This document shows positions 1 through 9,638 of a DNA stretch of 64,000 nucleotides, piece by piece; the stretch's first letter is position 1; each line of letters begins with the position of its first letter. Position numbers and translations under genes: made by a program. The notes below the pieces were generated by a model. It had not been told where the DNA came from. It did no database searches and was given only the letters and a program-made list of their open reading frames with translations. The DNA lies in NCBI RefSeq assembly GCF_018613065.1, contig NZ_JAGGQW010000015.1, forward strand, positions 1 through 64,000, given 5' to 3'. Origin of the DNA: Bacillus sp. ISL-7. GTDB lineage: Bacteria; Bacillota; Bacilli; Bacillales_B; DSM-18226.

Positions 1-26
1 TTCCAATTCTTTGCTTACTTTTAATC

Positions 27-64
27 ATTTGATCATCATATACCTTGGTATTTGATGATCAAAT
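27..64. repeat. 38-bp near-perfect inverted repeat
   Basis: Two arms, ATTTGATCATCA and TGATGATCAAAT, are extended inward by ATACC/GGTAT around a two-base centre. It lies downstream of the DeoR gene. It could be a transcription terminator stem for a gene beyond the window edge or an operator; no T-run is evident on either side. Confidence 0.5.
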
Positions 65-172
65 GTGATTATTTATGATTATAATTGATGAATTTGTAAA
101 TTACAATGCTTTTTTATTAATTTTTTCCATCAAGTACACTTAATTCCATTAATGGTTTATTTAACAAATAAA

Positions 173-207
173 AAACCATATAAAGCTATTTCAGCTTTAT
201 ATGGTTT
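173..207 (-). terminator. Rho-independent terminator of the DeoR gene
   Basis: The arms AAACCATATAAAGCT and AGCTTTATATGGTTT are perfectly complementary around a five-base loop. On the minus strand the stem is followed by a T-rich run, just after the DeoR-family stop codon. Confidence 0.8.
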
Positions 208-225
208 AAAAATAGTCAACATACA

Positions 226-996
226 CTATGGACAAACGACATACACATCAATCCCAATTTCTCTAAGTTTCTCCACAAAGGAATCAGGAACACCAGCATC
301 GATAATACATTTATCCACCTCATGAATGTCAGCAAATTTTGCAAAAGCCGCTTTCCCAGCTTTGCTGTGATCTGCCAACAAGATCACTTGTTTTGCAATT
401 TGAATCATTTTCCTCTTCGTTGCCGCCTCAGTAAGATTAGGAGTTGTTAGCCCCTCTTCCGCCTCAATCCCGTTCGTCGCAATAAAAGCCTTATCTACTC
501 TCATCATTGATAATCCCGCTTCGGTAAGCGGACCTACTAGGGCACACATCTCTTTTCGTAAATCCCCCCCTACTATCACAACATCAATTCCTTGAACATC
601 CTGCAACTCTTGAGCAAAAACAAGTGAATTGGTCACTACTGTCAGCTTTGAAAAAGCCCGCAGTTCCTTAACAAGCTGGAAGGTTGTTGTCCCTGCATCA
701 AACAAAATTGTATCGCCTTCTTCAATAAATTCCAGTGCTTTTCTGGCAATCGCTTTCTTCTCCTCTTGAAACTTATCTTCCTTTTCATTAAATGTTGGTT
801 CAAAGTTGACATTTTGGAGAGCAATAGCTCCCCCATGCGTTCTTCTCAATAGCTTTTCTTCCTCTAGCTCCTTTAAATCTCTGCGCACTGTGGATTCTGA
901 TACTTCAAAAAATTGACTCAGCTCTTGAACAGACGCTCTTGAATTTCCTTGAATGTAATCCTTGATTTCCCTTTTCCGCTCTTCGGCATATAACAT
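226..996 (-). CDS. DeoR/GlpR-family transcriptional regulator
   Basis: This 256-residue protein has the family's normal length and layout. A winged helix-turn-helix occupies residues 1-57, with the SVQELSQFFEVSESTVRRDL recognition segment, and a DeoR-type sensor domain follows from about 75 to 235 with the phosphosugar-binding GTTT loop. Family members usually repress sugar-phosphate catabolic operons and respond to a phosphorylated sugar. An AGAGGTG ribosome binding site precedes the ATG. It is transcribed alone with its own terminator. The nearest sugar operon in the window is the fructan operon about 900 bases away, beyond transposon debris, so a role in fructose metabolism is only a guess. 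Confidence 0.85.
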   Translation of the reverse strand: MLYAEERKREIKDYIQGNSRASVQELSQFFEVSESTVRRDLKELEEEKLLRRTHGGAIALQNVNFEPTFNEKEDKFQEEKKAIARKALEFIEEGDTILFDAGTTTFQLVKELRAFSKLTVVTNSLVFAQELQDVQGIDVVIVGGDLRKEMCALVGPLTEAGLSMMRVDKAFIATNGIEAEEGLTTPNLTEAATKRKMIQIAKQVILLADHSKAGKAAFAKFADIHEVDKCIIDAGVPDSFVEKLREIGIDVYVVCP

Positions 997-1174
997 GAAA
1001 CATTACACCTCTGTATAATATACTTTTTCTTTCTACCACATCGCATGAGGGCGTTTTCAATGAACGCATTTTTAAGTATACTGCATAATTAAAAGGTTTT
1101 GTTTAAGAAGGTCTAAAATTTCGTTCCGGGGGTGTCGACTTCTCCTTTGTTTACGATGAACTAAAGAGGAATTA

Positions 1175-1642
1175 TTGTCTGCTTTTTTTGGATATAAGAC
1201 ACATTTGGCAATGAGTGAGGAAAGAATTATTACTGCAGCTGTCATTACTTCTGGAGAAAAAAATGATGGCAAACAACTTCAAACGCTCATTGAAAAAAGT
1301 GAGAATGCAGGCGTAAAAGTTGAGACAGTTATTGGTGATGCCGCTTATTCTGAGAAGGATTATATCATTTACACGACAGGGAATAATATTAAATTGGTAG
1401 CCAAATTAAATCCAAATATCACTCAAGGAATTCGACAAAAGGAAGACGAATTTGATTTTAATAAATATGCTGGTATGTATGTTTGTAAGGCAGGACATAT
1501 GGCAATACGAAAAGCAAAAAATAAAAGATCAAATGAGAAAAAAAATCCACGTGTAACCTATTACTTTGATATTGAGAAATGTAAAATTTGCCCTTTTAGG
1601 CCTAGTCACAGGGTTACTGCTCTAGTCCGTCAGATTATTTAG
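1175..1642 (+). pseudogene. IS1182-family transposase fragment
   Basis: The frame encodes the middle of an IS1182-type DDE transposase: SAFFGYKTHLAM, then the TGEKNDGKQL-like segment, the GDAAYSEKDY segment carrying a catalytic Asp, and one cysteine-containing motif (KCKICPF). There is no proper start and no N-terminal third. After the cysteine motif the frame leaves the family sequence and ends in unrelated residues, so the C-terminal part with the last catalytic residue is also gone. No terminal inverted repeats are visible. It is a relic marking past insertion next to the fructan operon. Confidence 0.8.
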
Positions 1643-1682
1643 ATAAAATGTAATTTATCATAACAAGCTCAACTTGGCAGCC

Positions 1683-1834
1683 CTACTGTACTTTGTCCAA
1701 ATACCTATACAGTGAGGTTTTACTGATTCCAGTCGCTGCTGTAATTTCCTTAATGGTATAGTCCTTACTCTTATACATTTTAACGGCCATTTCTACCGCA
1801 TATACCCCCATACCCAACGTATACAATGCATGTA
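1683..1834 (-). pseudogene. serine recombinase/resolvase C-terminal remnant
   Basis: On the minus strand a short open stretch reads AVEMAVKMYKSKDY, then TIKEITAATGISKTSLYRYL, and stops shortly after. This is the DNA-binding helix-turn-helix that ends Hin/Tn3-type serine recombinases. The catalytic domain is missing and an in-frame stop lies just upstream. Together with the adjacent transposase fragment it indicates decayed mobile DNA. Confidence 0.7.
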
Positions 1835-1871
1835 TTTACTTCTCCTTCCTATAGTTCATAAAAACTAAAGT

Positions 1872-1901
1872 GAAAAGCCCTCCTTTAATTAAGAAAGGGC
1901 T
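1872..1901 (-). terminator. terminator at the end of the fructan operon
   Basis: The stem AGCCCTT/GAGGGCT extended by CTT/AAG closes an AATT loop, and the minus strand continues with TTTTC. It lies just after the oxidoreductase stop codon, the last gene of the operon. Confidence 0.75.
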
Positions 1902-1927
1902 GTACCTAATTTACTAACCTATTTCTT

Positions 1928-3067
1928 TTATCTTAATCCTTTAAGTTCCGGTGTTAAGATTGATTTCATCTCTTCCAGAACGGTATCTTCATAAGCATGT
2001 TTTTTCCCATTAAGTATGTCTTGAACTTTAACGGGCTGGCCGATTGTTGCAGATTCAAGAGCAGCAAATACAACTCCTAATGCTTCCAGGCCTCTCATCG
2101 CACTCGAAATAGGTGTTTTATTTTCAGCAATGGCTTCCCATAATTCTACATAGGAATGGGCGAATGGATGTTCAACGATATTCGGGGCAAACCGCTCAAT
2201 CAATTCCGGGATCAGAATTTTTTTCCCATCTTCAAGTGTTGCATGAAGCCCAGGGCGAAGGCATCCCTTACTTCCATAAATCCACACACCTCCGGTCCCT
2301 TCACCATGGGCTGATGTAGCACACATCCAATGACCGAGTCCTCCATTTGTAAACTTGAAGACCGTAACGGCCGTGTCTTCTCCCGTAGGTTTGACCGTAA
2401 CATTCCCATTACTTAATTCTTTTTCAAAAATTTCCGTATAGGCAAAAACTTCATCAATCGAACCATTAATCTCAGTAAAAAAGTGAGTTCTATGAACTCC
2501 ATGATCATTGATCCAGCCCGCCCCTGCTTGACCTTTCATATGCCGCCAAGGTGTACCGGCGAAAAATCCGCGATGCAATGTAACAGTTGCATAATCGATA
2601 ATGAAAGATACACGACCGATCAGACCTTCTTTTACTGCCTTCGCGATTGCAACATTTTCTGCCCCTAGTACACTTGGTTCAGATAGCGTTAATACTCGAT
2701 TATACTTCTTAGCATCAGCGATCATTTTTCGGCCAAGGGAAGGAGAAATCGAAAGCGGCTTTTGCATTTGCACATGAACCCCAGCTGCAAAGCAATCTTC
2801 TGCTACTGTATGATGCAAATCATGATTAATCAGGATGGATACGGCATCTAATTGTTCTTTTTCCAACATCAAACGATATTCCGTATAGACTGCAGGACTG
2901 TTGCCTAACCGCTTTTCCACCTCTGAAGCAAACTGCTCAGCCCTTTCCTGCTGAATATCACAAACCGCTGACAATTCAAATGTTTCAATCCCGTTTCTTT
3001 TTAACTCTTTCAACCCTTCAACATGTGCCATCGCAATAACACCACAACCAATAAAACCTAGTTTCAT
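1928..3067 (-). CDS. Gfo/Idh/MocA-family NAD(P)-dependent oxidoreductase
   Basis: The 379-residue protein starts with a Rossmann nucleotide-binding motif, FIGCGVIA, and has the family's central QKP motif (usually EKP) at the end of the N-terminal domain, followed by the alpha/beta C-terminal substrate domain. Family members oxidise or interconvert sugars and inositols with NAD(P). It is the last gene of the fructan operon, about 60 bases after the fructokinase, with a terminator behind it. This suggests a side path for a fructose- or inulin-derived sugar, but the substrate cannot be read from the sequence. Confidence 0.85.
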   Translation of the reverse strand: MKLGFIGCGVIAMAHVEGLKELKRNGIETFELSAVCDIQQERAEQFASEVEKRLGNSPAVYTEYRLMLEKEQLDAVSILINHDLHHTVAEDCFAAGVHVQMQKPLSISPSLGRKMIADAKKYNRVLTLSEPSVLGAENVAIAKAVKEGLIGRVSFIIDYATVTLHRGFFAGTPWRHMKGQAGAGWINDHGVHRTHFFTEINGSIDEVFAYTEIFEKELSNGNVTVKPTGEDTAVTVFKFTNGGLGHWMCATSAHGEGTGGVWIYGSKGCLRPGLHATLEDGKKILIPELIERFAPNIVEHPFAHSYVELWEAIAENKTPISSAMRGLEALGVVFAALESATIGQPVKVQDILNGKKHAYEDTVLEEMKSILTPELKGLR

Positions 3068-3128
3068 TAGACACTCTCCCTTAAACTTATAAAACGGACT
3101 GACTTAACGACTTTTAATCAGCGTATCT

Positions 3129-4088
3129 TTAAAACTGTATTTCCACTTCGGTCGGCAGGGCAGAAATGGCTCCTACTTTCGTGCAGACCATCGCTCCCAC
3201 TTTATTACTAAAGGAAATGATTTGTTTTAGGTGTGCGAAGTCTTCTAAAACACTTTTCGGTTCTTCTGCTTTCGCCAGCTGGTAAAGCGTTGCTCCTACG
3301 AAAGCATCCCCGGCACCGGTGGAATCGATTGCATCAACTACAATACTAGGGATGGTTTCGATGTGATGGTCATTTGAAATCAATGTCCCTTCTTTCCCTA
3401 ACGTAACGGCTACTGCTATTGCCCCTATTTGATGAAAGGCAGCGATTCCTTCTGTTAAATTATCTGCTCCCGAGATAATCTTTAATTCATCATCACTGAC
3501 TTTGACAAAATCAGCGATCGCAATTCCCTTTCTTACCAACTCTACAAATTGTTCTCTTCTTCCCTTCCAAAGGTCATGTCTAAAGTTAGGGTCAAATGAG
3601 ATAAATTTTCCTTTATTTTTGGCATCCTGCATTAAATTTAAATAAGTGGTTTGAAATGGATCATCCAATAAAGCGGTCGCTGAGCCAAAATGTAGAATAC
3701 TAGATTCCATTATTCTTTCTTTATCCAGATCGTTCTCCGTTAAGAAAGCATCTGCGCCACGGTTAAAAACAAAATCCCTTTCCCCATTTGCTTTTAACGA
3801 AACAAATGCTAATGTTGTTGGATGCTCATCATCGAGCACAAGCATGGAGGTATCGACATTCACTTCATCTAATGTTTTCTTTAAAAAAAGTCCGAATGGA
3901 TCATTGCCAACCTTTCCACTGAAAGAAGCTTGGCCTCCCAATTTCACAATCGCTGCACAAACATTAGCAGGCGCTCCCCCTGCCTGTTTTACAAAATTTT
4001 GACCTTCTACTAAATCAATATCTATATCTGTACAGAAAAAATCGATTAATATTTCTCCAATACAATTGACTGATGAATTGTTTTTCAT
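3129..4088 (-). CDS. PfkB-family carbohydrate kinase, probable fructokinase
   Basis: The 319-residue length is typical of ribokinase/PfkB fructokinases. The first PfkB signature, [16 protein letters not shown], lies in the N-terminal third. The second, [12 protein letters not shown], begins at residue 255 and contains the catalytic Asp at 261 and the GAGD anion hole. The reaction would be ATP-dependent phosphorylation of fructose to fructose 6-phosphate. It follows two GH32 fructan hydrolases, which would supply free fructose, so fructokinase is the best call. A hairpin lies in the gap from the upstream fructanase gene. Confidence 0.88.
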   Translation of the reverse strand: MKNNSSVNCIGEILIDFFCTDIDIDLVEGQNFVKQAGGAPANVCAAIVKLGGQASFSGKVGNDPFGLFLKKTLDEVNVDTSMLVLDDEHPTTLAFVSLKANGERDFVFNRGADAFLTENDLDKERIMESSILHFGSATALLDDPFQTTYLNLMQDAKNKGKFISFDPNFRHDLWKGRREQFVELVRKGIAIADFVKVSDDELKIISGADNLTEGIAAFHQIGAIAVAVTLGKEGTLISNDHHIETIPSIVVDAIDSTGAGDAFVGATLYQLAKAEEPKSVLEDFAHLKQIISFSNKVGAMVCTKVGAISALPTEVEIQF

Positions 4089-4143
4089 TTTAGCTCAACC
4101 GTCCTTTCAAATTGTTCTATATAGTAACTTGTTCATGGCCTTG

Positions 4144-4178
4144 CAAAAACAAAGCTCTAACCTTTAATTAGAGCTCTG
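4144..4178 (-). terminator. intercistronic hairpin before the fructokinase
   Basis: On the minus strand CAGAGCTCTAA pairs with TTAGAGCTTTG and TTTTTG follows. It has terminator form but sits inside the operon between the fructanase stop and the fructokinase start, so it probably acts as an attenuator or mRNA-end protector. It closely resembles the hairpin before the large fructanase. Confidence 0.65.
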
Positions 4179-4238
4179 CCGAAAAATAAAATTACTTATC
4201 ACTGGAAGTTAATGATAATTTGCGTTTTTTTTACTTCT

Positions 4239-7200
4239 TTATTTTATATCAGACGAAAGTGTCCACTGCTGACGCTCTAGTTTCAAATTCAAATCATTAA
4301 GTGTCAAAATTCCCTCTCCCGATATTTCGAGTGCCTTGCCATTATGAACAGAAGTGATTCTTACAGTTCCATTATCATTTTTGGTAATTAACCAGCGCTG
4401 ATTATTATAGCCAAGATAGTTGTACAGCTGAATTTTATTTTGCCCTGTATCCAGATCTATAGCTTTGCCGGCCTCTGTACGTATGGAATAAGAACCATAA
4501 TCATCACCTGTCGGAATCAAAGTCCAGTTTGTAGCTTTGTCTGCGTCAGCTACGGTCACAGGCTCACCGTTTTGAGAATTAGCAGTATAAATCGCTTTGC
4601 CTGTTGCTATATTCGTAAAGCTTGTTACGGTTAAGTTTGCTTCTGACATATTGCTGACATTGACATTCTGATAGTAAGCTTGACCTCCAAAGACATTTAA
4701 ACCAAAATGGCCTTCAGCAAAGGTTCCATCCTGTAAATCCATGATTTTTTGACCATCCACATAAATCTGAATGTGAGGACCCTTTGCTTCGATTTTCACC
4801 TTATATGTCTTACTTGGTTGAATAAAGGCATGCACTTTCGCAATGACCATACGGTCCACGAAGAGACCGTCAATCTTGTAAAAAAGGCGAAAAGCCTTCA
4901 TGGTCGGATCAAGATTGAAGTAATAGCCGCTTCTACCGTCTTCACTTGCCCGGAACAGAATGGAACCTGCTCCTCCCGATTGTCCCAGTATCATATCTGC
5001 TTCATAAGTAAAGTCTCCTGCCGTTTCCTTGGCCATATAGTTTGCATCACTTGTATACGTACCACGGATTCCATTTTCTGTGATGGTCCATTGGGAGGCA
5101 GAAAGATCTGCTTTCCATCCAGTGAGATTAGTATAGATTTTACCATCATACACTCTAACAACTACACTTGCTGATGTCTTTCCATTTGCTGCAGAAGCTG
5201 TAATAATTGCTTCTCCTTTGCTTCCTGCTTTAAGTACTGCATTGGAGTTAGTGAAGGAGTCAACCCTCACTACATTCGAATCACTAGATGTCCATTTAAT
5301 TGGCTGAGTTCGCTTTCCTTTTCGGTTCTCCGCGGAAGCAAACAACGGTAGAGCATCGCCAATATTCATCTCTCTTTGATTTGTATCCATTATAATTCTT
5401 GTATCCTCATCTGCATTTTGATTCCAAGTATTTGCTAGCGAATGTACCTTTAATGATACAACATTTACATCTCCCCCCTTGGTGTAGAAGTTCATACTGC
5501 GACTTGAAGGATCCGGGAAAATAACATCAGAAAAAACAACTTTTCCATCATTAGCAAATACTTCAATGGACGAATCGTCTACAAATATATTCATTTTGAT
5601 ACGTTTATTATCCGGTTTTAAAGAAGCTTCATGTAAAGTGGAAAAAAGGCTGGAGAAATCCTTCTCTCGTGACTCAGCACGATCTACAAATATTTGATTA
5701 TCTGCTGTTTTGTAGCCTACGACTGTTTTTTGGTCAGCCCCTTCACGAACATGAAAACCAAATTCCGTTAATTTGCTGGTAGAAGGAATTTCAATCTCCG
5801 CTTCTATTTCAATTGCTCCTGAAGAGATTCCCTTCAACAAGTTGGAGGCATTAGTCGGATTGACTACCTTGTTATGTGTCTGGAAAATGGTACTGCGAAT
5901 CGACTGTAGTTCTTTAATAGGAGCTTGTGCAAGTCTTATCCCTTCATCTGTTTTCACCAATCTTAATTCTCTCGGAATAGTCAGTTCTCCCTTCCAGCCC
6001 ATAGTTGGAAAAGCGAATGGATAATCCCAGTTGGTCATCCATGCCATTATCACACGACGGTTATCCGGCATATTGGCGAAGGACATAGATGCGTAGAACT
6101 CCTTCCCGTAATCCGTTTTCAGTACTTTACCTGCTGTATTGTCATTGACAAATTTACCATCAGCTGTCAAATGCCCTACAAAATACTCCGCATCGGATCC
6201 CTGCGTCTTTGGATTTGCACCTGTACTAATCATCAAAACCCATTTTTTCTCTTCCGTACCGTCTACCTGAAGTTCGAAGAGATCAGGGCATTCCCATACA
6301 CCGCCACGAACATAATTTCCATAACCAAAATTATCAGTAAGCTTCCAATCAATTAGATTAGTAGAAGTAAAGAAGCGAATGTGATCTCCTCCAGATACAA
6401 CCATGACCCATCGATTGTTTGCCTCATCTCTGACAACTTTAGGATCACGGAAGTCCCAGCCGCCTGGATTTTCTCCATTCTTGCCCGGATTCTCAATGAC
6501 AATTGGGTGCTCCGTTGAATATTCCCAAGTACGTCCCTGATCAGTACTGTAGGCAAGACCAATCCGCTGATTACCATTTGTTCCATCCGGATTAAAGGTA
6601 GTGTAGTAGGCAATAAGCCCTTTACCACCAGAATTGGTGAATAAACCGGAAGCATTTTTTAGATCTGCTACAGCTGAACCAGACCAAACATGCCCGTAAT
6701 CATTCCATGGCAAAGCAATAGGGAGACGGTTCCAATTCACCATATCCTTACTTACTGCATGAGCCCAAGTCCCCCCATCTTGATGAAATAAATGATACTC
6801 GCCTTCAAAGTAGACGAGCCCATTCGGATCACTTACAGAGCCTCGAGCTGGAGTATAATGATAATCTGGTCGATATTTTTCTTTGTAATAGCTGGATGAT
6901 GGAACAAGATAAATATCCTGGAAGTAAGCAGAACCTGATGTTACAGAAAATCCGGCAAATCCAGTACTGTAACTCATATCCGCCACTTTTACAGCTGCCT
7001 CAGAATATCCATCAACATAAAGTTCGATTTGATTACCGTTTGTTATAATTTCAAGATGGTGTTTGGCACCTTTTTCGGTTACATAGGTGCGGTCAGATGT
7101 TTTGAGCACAGTACCGTCCGCCTTCTCCAAATGTGCTTTGACAGTACTTCCTTTTTTCATAAGCACGGCCTGGTAACCAGTTGTTCCTTGTTCATTGGTA

Positions 7201-8045
7201 CGAAATGAAATTGCTGCTTCCGATGGATCTTGATCAAAAGAAATATTTCCTTCAAGCACAAAGTCGCTTGCACTCTTATTGTAGATTTGCTTGGCTTTCA
7301 CACCATCAACAGCAATTCCCTTCAGACCTTTGATTGCTGGTTCCCAGCTTCCTTCCTTATATAGGGAAGGGCCTAGATTTGCAGAGAGTTCGCTAACTTT
7401 TACATTTTGAAACAACGCTGTTCCATCCCATACATTAAGGCCAAGAAAACCCTTATAATATGTAGCATTATGGACATCAATAATAGGAGCATACTGATTC
7501 CCCCAATAAACTTTGATATGATCTCCAACCACCTTCACCTTCAGATGATAGATTCCTCCCTCTTGCAGGTTAACTTGGAATTCCTCTTTTAATTTCTTCT
7601 CGTCACGAGCATCACGAAGACGAATGATTCCCGTATTTGGAACGATTTGCAACATGTACGAGTCCCAGCCATCTTCATTAGAACGGAATACTAGGGTGGC
7701 GTCCGCATTCATGTCTATTATTTTTACATCCGATTCATAAATAAAATCTTCAGAATTAACACTTGATATAGCCATTACATTCTCTTTAGGTTCTGAAGTA
7801 AGCAAAAGTCCCTGTTCTGTGTCTTCTAACGTGCCTTTCCCTTTAATTTGCCAGTCTGTCAGATTAGTAATTGCTTTGGATACACTTTCAATAATTGTCG
7901 CACCCTCCCGCGTTTCTTTACTTCCCGTTTCATTCGATTCGGTTGCCAAGCCTGTTGTAGGATCAACAAGAATCGTGCCCACGGAGGCAGAGATAAGTAC
8001 GATGGACAAAAATACAGAAGTCCATTTTATCAAAGTTGGTTTCAT
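4239..8045 (-). CDS. secreted multidomain GH32 levanase/fructanase
   Basis: The 1268-residue product begins with a Sec signal peptide (MKPTLIKW then a hydrophobic stretch to about residue 27). The ATG chosen follows AGAGGG; an in-frame upstream ATG overlaps the previous gene and spoils the signal peptide. Two CBM66/LamG-like beta-sandwich domains (about 57-221 and 222-386) precede the GH32 catalytic module (about 387-870). That module has the SDPNG nucleophile motif (Asp 407), RDPK and WECPDLF with the acid/base Glu. A Big_2-like domain (about 880-965), a third CBM66-like domain (about 968-1130) and a C-terminal ricin-type lectin (about 1140-1268, with NQRW) follow. It should hydrolyse levan or inulin outside the cell for the ABC importer of the same operon. 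No sortase motif is present. Confidence 0.9.
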   Translation of the reverse strand: MKPTLIKWTSVFLSIVLISASVGTILVDPTTGLATESNETGSKETREGATIIESVSKAITNLTDWQIKGKGTLEDTEQGLLLTSEPKENVMAISSVNSEDFIYESDVKIIDMNADATLVFRSNEDGWDSYMLQIVPNTGIIRLRDARDEKKLKEEFQVNLQEGGIYHLKVKVVGDHIKVYWGNQYAPIIDVHNATYYKGFLGLNVWDGTALFQNVKVSELSANLGPSLYKEGSWEPAIKGLKGIAVDGVKAKQIYNKSASDFVLEGNISFDQDPSEAAISFRTNEQGTTGYQAVLMKKGSTVKAHLEKADGTVLKTSDRTYVTEKGAKHHLEIITNGNQIELYVDGYSEAAVKVADMSYSTGFAGFSVTSGSAYFQDIYLVPSSSYYKEKYRPDYHYTPARGSVSDPNGLVYFEGEYHLFHQDGGTWAHAVSKDMVNWNRLPIALPWNDYGHVWSGSAVADLKNASGLFTNSGGKGLIAYYTTFNPDGTNGNQRIGLAYSTDQGRTWEYSTEHPIVIENPGKNGENPGGWDFRDPKVVRDEANNRWVMVVSGGDHIRFFTSTNLIDWKLTDNFGYGNYVRGGVWECPDLFELQVDGTEEKKWVLMISTGANPKTQGSDAEYFVGHLTADGKFVNDNTAGKVLKTDYGKEFYASMSFANMPDNRRVIMAWMTNWDYPFAFPTMGWKGELTIPRELRLVKTDEGIRLAQAPIKELQSIRSTIFQTHNKVVNPTNASNLLKGISSGAIEIEAEIEIPSTSKLTEFGFHVREGADQKTVVGYKTADNQIFVDRAESREKDFSSLFSTLHEASLKPDNKRIKMNIFVDDSSIEVFANDGKVVFSDVIFPDPSSRSMNFYTKGGDVNVVSLKVHSLANTWNQNADEDTRIIMDTNQREMNIGDALPLFASAENRKGKRTQPIKWTSSDSNVVRVDSFTNSNAVLKAGSKGEAIITASAANGKTSASVVVRVYDGKIYTNLTGWKADLSASQWTITENGIRGTYTSDANYMAKETAGDFTYEADMILGQSGGAGSILFRASEDGRSGYYFNLDPTMKAFRLFYKIDGLFVDRMVIAKVHAFIQPSKTYKVKIEAKGPHIQIYVDGQKIMDLQDGTFAEGHFGLNVFGGQAYYQNVNVSNMSEANLTVTSFTNIATGKAIYTANSQNGEPVTVADADKATNWTLIPTGDDYGSYSIRTEAGKAIDLDTGQNKIQLYNYLGYNNQRWLITKNDNGTVRITSVHNGKALEISGEGILTLNDLNLKLERQQWTLSSDIK

Positions 8046-8062
8046 CCTTTGCCCTCTCTTCC

Positions 8063-8103
8063 AAAAACAAGGCTCTAACCCAATTAATTCGATTAGAGCT
8101 TTG
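8063..8103 (-). terminator. intercistronic hairpin before the large fructanase
   Basis: On the minus strand CAAAGCTCTAA pairs with TTAGAGCCTTG and TTTTT follows. It lies between the two GH32 genes and shares sequence on both sides with the hairpin preceding the fructokinase, suggesting a common origin and partial termination or mRNA stabilisation. Confidence 0.65.
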
Positions 8104-8116
8104 CCTAAAAATAAAG

Positions 8117-9586
8117 TTACTTCCCCCAAATGGAATCTAGTTCTGTTAGTTTTAATGAAGACACTCGGATATTTCCTTCGTTTGAAAATAAAACAATTTT
8201 CTCATATGGTTGGTTTGGAAAGATTAAGCTAGTAAAAGCTACCTTTCCATCATTTGCAAATACCTCTATTGATGAAGTATCAATAATAATTTGCAGATTT
8301 TCCAATTTTACAAAGGCTTCTTGTACAGTCGGGAAAGATTCTGAAAAACTATTATCTCCAGCTTTCGTCCGGTCGACTAGTAGCATTTCCTTTTCTGCAT
8401 CATAACGAACCACTGTTTTTACATCTTCAGAGTTTTGAAAAACAATACCAAAAGAATTTGAAGTTTGGCTTTCAAGTTGAATGCTCACTTCCATTAATGG
8501 ACTGAACATGTTAAAGATTGCAGGTTGGTTTGCTTCAACCGTAAGGTCTTGATAAACCTCTGAACTTTTTCGAATTGTCTCGATTTCCGCTGCCACTTTT
8601 TGTATCAAGCGAACTCCAGCCTCGTTGGAAGCTAACGATAATACTCTTGGCAATGTCATCGCACTACGCCATTCCTCCGTTGGAACCTGGTTGGCATAAC
8701 GCCAGTTACTCATCCAGCCAATATAAATTCTTCTTCCATCTTCAGCTGGGATATCAGACCAACTTACGCCTGCATAATTATCCCTGCCATAATCCATCCA
8801 AAGAATCGTCTCATCTGAATTGTCATTTACAAAGGTAGTTCCATCAAACTGACCAATAAAATACTGGGTCCTTGACCCTTCTTTGAAATCATGGTTATCA
8901 CCAATGCTGACAAGCAGGACCCATTTTTGGATACTTTCATTACCATCGACAGGCAATTGAAACAGGTCAGGGCATTCCCAAACTCCATCATGTGACCCAG
9001 CATTATTTCCAAATTCACTAGCAAACTCCCAATCTTTTAGGTTTGGAGAGGTGTATATGGTGATGGATTGTTCAGTCGCTAACACCATTACCCATTTATT
9101 CGTTTCTTCATGCCAAAAAACTTTTGGATCACGATAATCGGTAATGTTTACATCAGAAAGTACGGGATTTCCTTCGAATTTGGTCCATGTTCTTCCATTG
9201 TCGGTACTATAAGCAAGACTTTGACGCTGACGCGGCCTGTCGGAATCTGGATAGTTATCCGCACTTGTATAAATGGCAACCAACCCAGGTCCATTCTGGA
9301 ATAATCCTGATGTATTATTCCAATCCACTACTGCACTTCCAGAGAAAATTTCACCATGCTCATCTGGATATAGCGCAATCGGCAGCTGTTCCCAATGAAT
9401 TAGATTTTTACTAACCGCATGCCCCCAGTGCATTGGGCCCCATGTGGTCCCAAATGGGTGGTATTGATAAAAAAGGTGATACTCATTATTAAAAAAGACC
9501 ATTCCATTCGGGTCGTTCATCCATTTTTCTTCAGGTGAAAAATGGAACTGCTGACGATATTTTTCTTTATATAGTTGTTTCATCAT
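8117..9586 (-). CDS. GH32 sucrose/fructan hydrolase without a signal peptide
   Basis: This 489-residue GH32 enzyme has the N-terminal WMNDPNG motif with nucleophile Asp 25, then YRDPK and WECPDLF, followed by the usual C-terminal beta-sandwich. The ATG chosen follows AGGAG by six bases; longer in-frame starts lack a ribosome binding site. No signal peptide is present, so it acts inside the cell. It would split sucrose or short fructo-oligosaccharides delivered by the operon's ABC importer, releasing fructose for the fructokinase. Because uptake is by ABC transport, the substrate is likely unphosphorylated, unlike PTS-linked sucrose-6-phosphate hydrolases of the same family. Confidence 0.88.
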   Translation of the reverse strand: MMKQLYKEKYRQQFHFSPEEKWMNDPNGMVFFNNEYHLFYQYHPFGTTWGPMHWGHAVSKNLIHWEQLPIALYPDEHGEIFSGSAVVDWNNTSGLFQNGPGLVAIYTSADNYPDSDRPRQRQSLAYSTDNGRTWTKFEGNPVLSDVNITDYRDPKVFWHEETNKWVMVLATEQSITIYTSPNLKDWEFASEFGNNAGSHDGVWECPDLFQLPVDGNESIQKWVLLVSIGDNHDFKEGSRTQYFIGQFDGTTFVNDNSDETILWMDYGRDNYAGVSWSDIPAEDGRRIYIGWMSNWRYANQVPTEEWRSAMTLPRVLSLASNEAGVRLIQKVAAEIETIRKSSEVYQDLTVEANQPAIFNMFSPLMEVSIQLESQTSNSFGIVFQNSEDVKTVVRYDAEKEMLLVDRTKAGDNSFSESFPTVQEAFVKLENLQIIIDTSSIEVFANDGKVAFTSLIFPNQPYEKIVLFSNEGNIRVSSLKLTELDSIWGK

Positions 9587-9638
9587 TTGTCGCTCCTTTT
9601 GATATTTAGATAATGGAATATACCTTTTATTTCGAAAC

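Noticed and set aside
4144..4178. LicT/SacT-type RAT site in the fructan operon hairpins
   Set aside because: The hairpins lack the GGATTGTTACTG...GGCAAAACC core that is clear before bglP and licT.
4749..5174. 141-codon plus-strand ORF opposite the fructanase gene
   Set aside because: It lies wholly antisense to a well-supported multidomain enzyme, with cysteine-rich antisense composition and no ribosome binding site.
7819..8232. 137-codon plus-strand ORF antisense to the two GH32 genes
   Set aside because: It is antisense to real coding sequence and spans an intercistronic hairpin.
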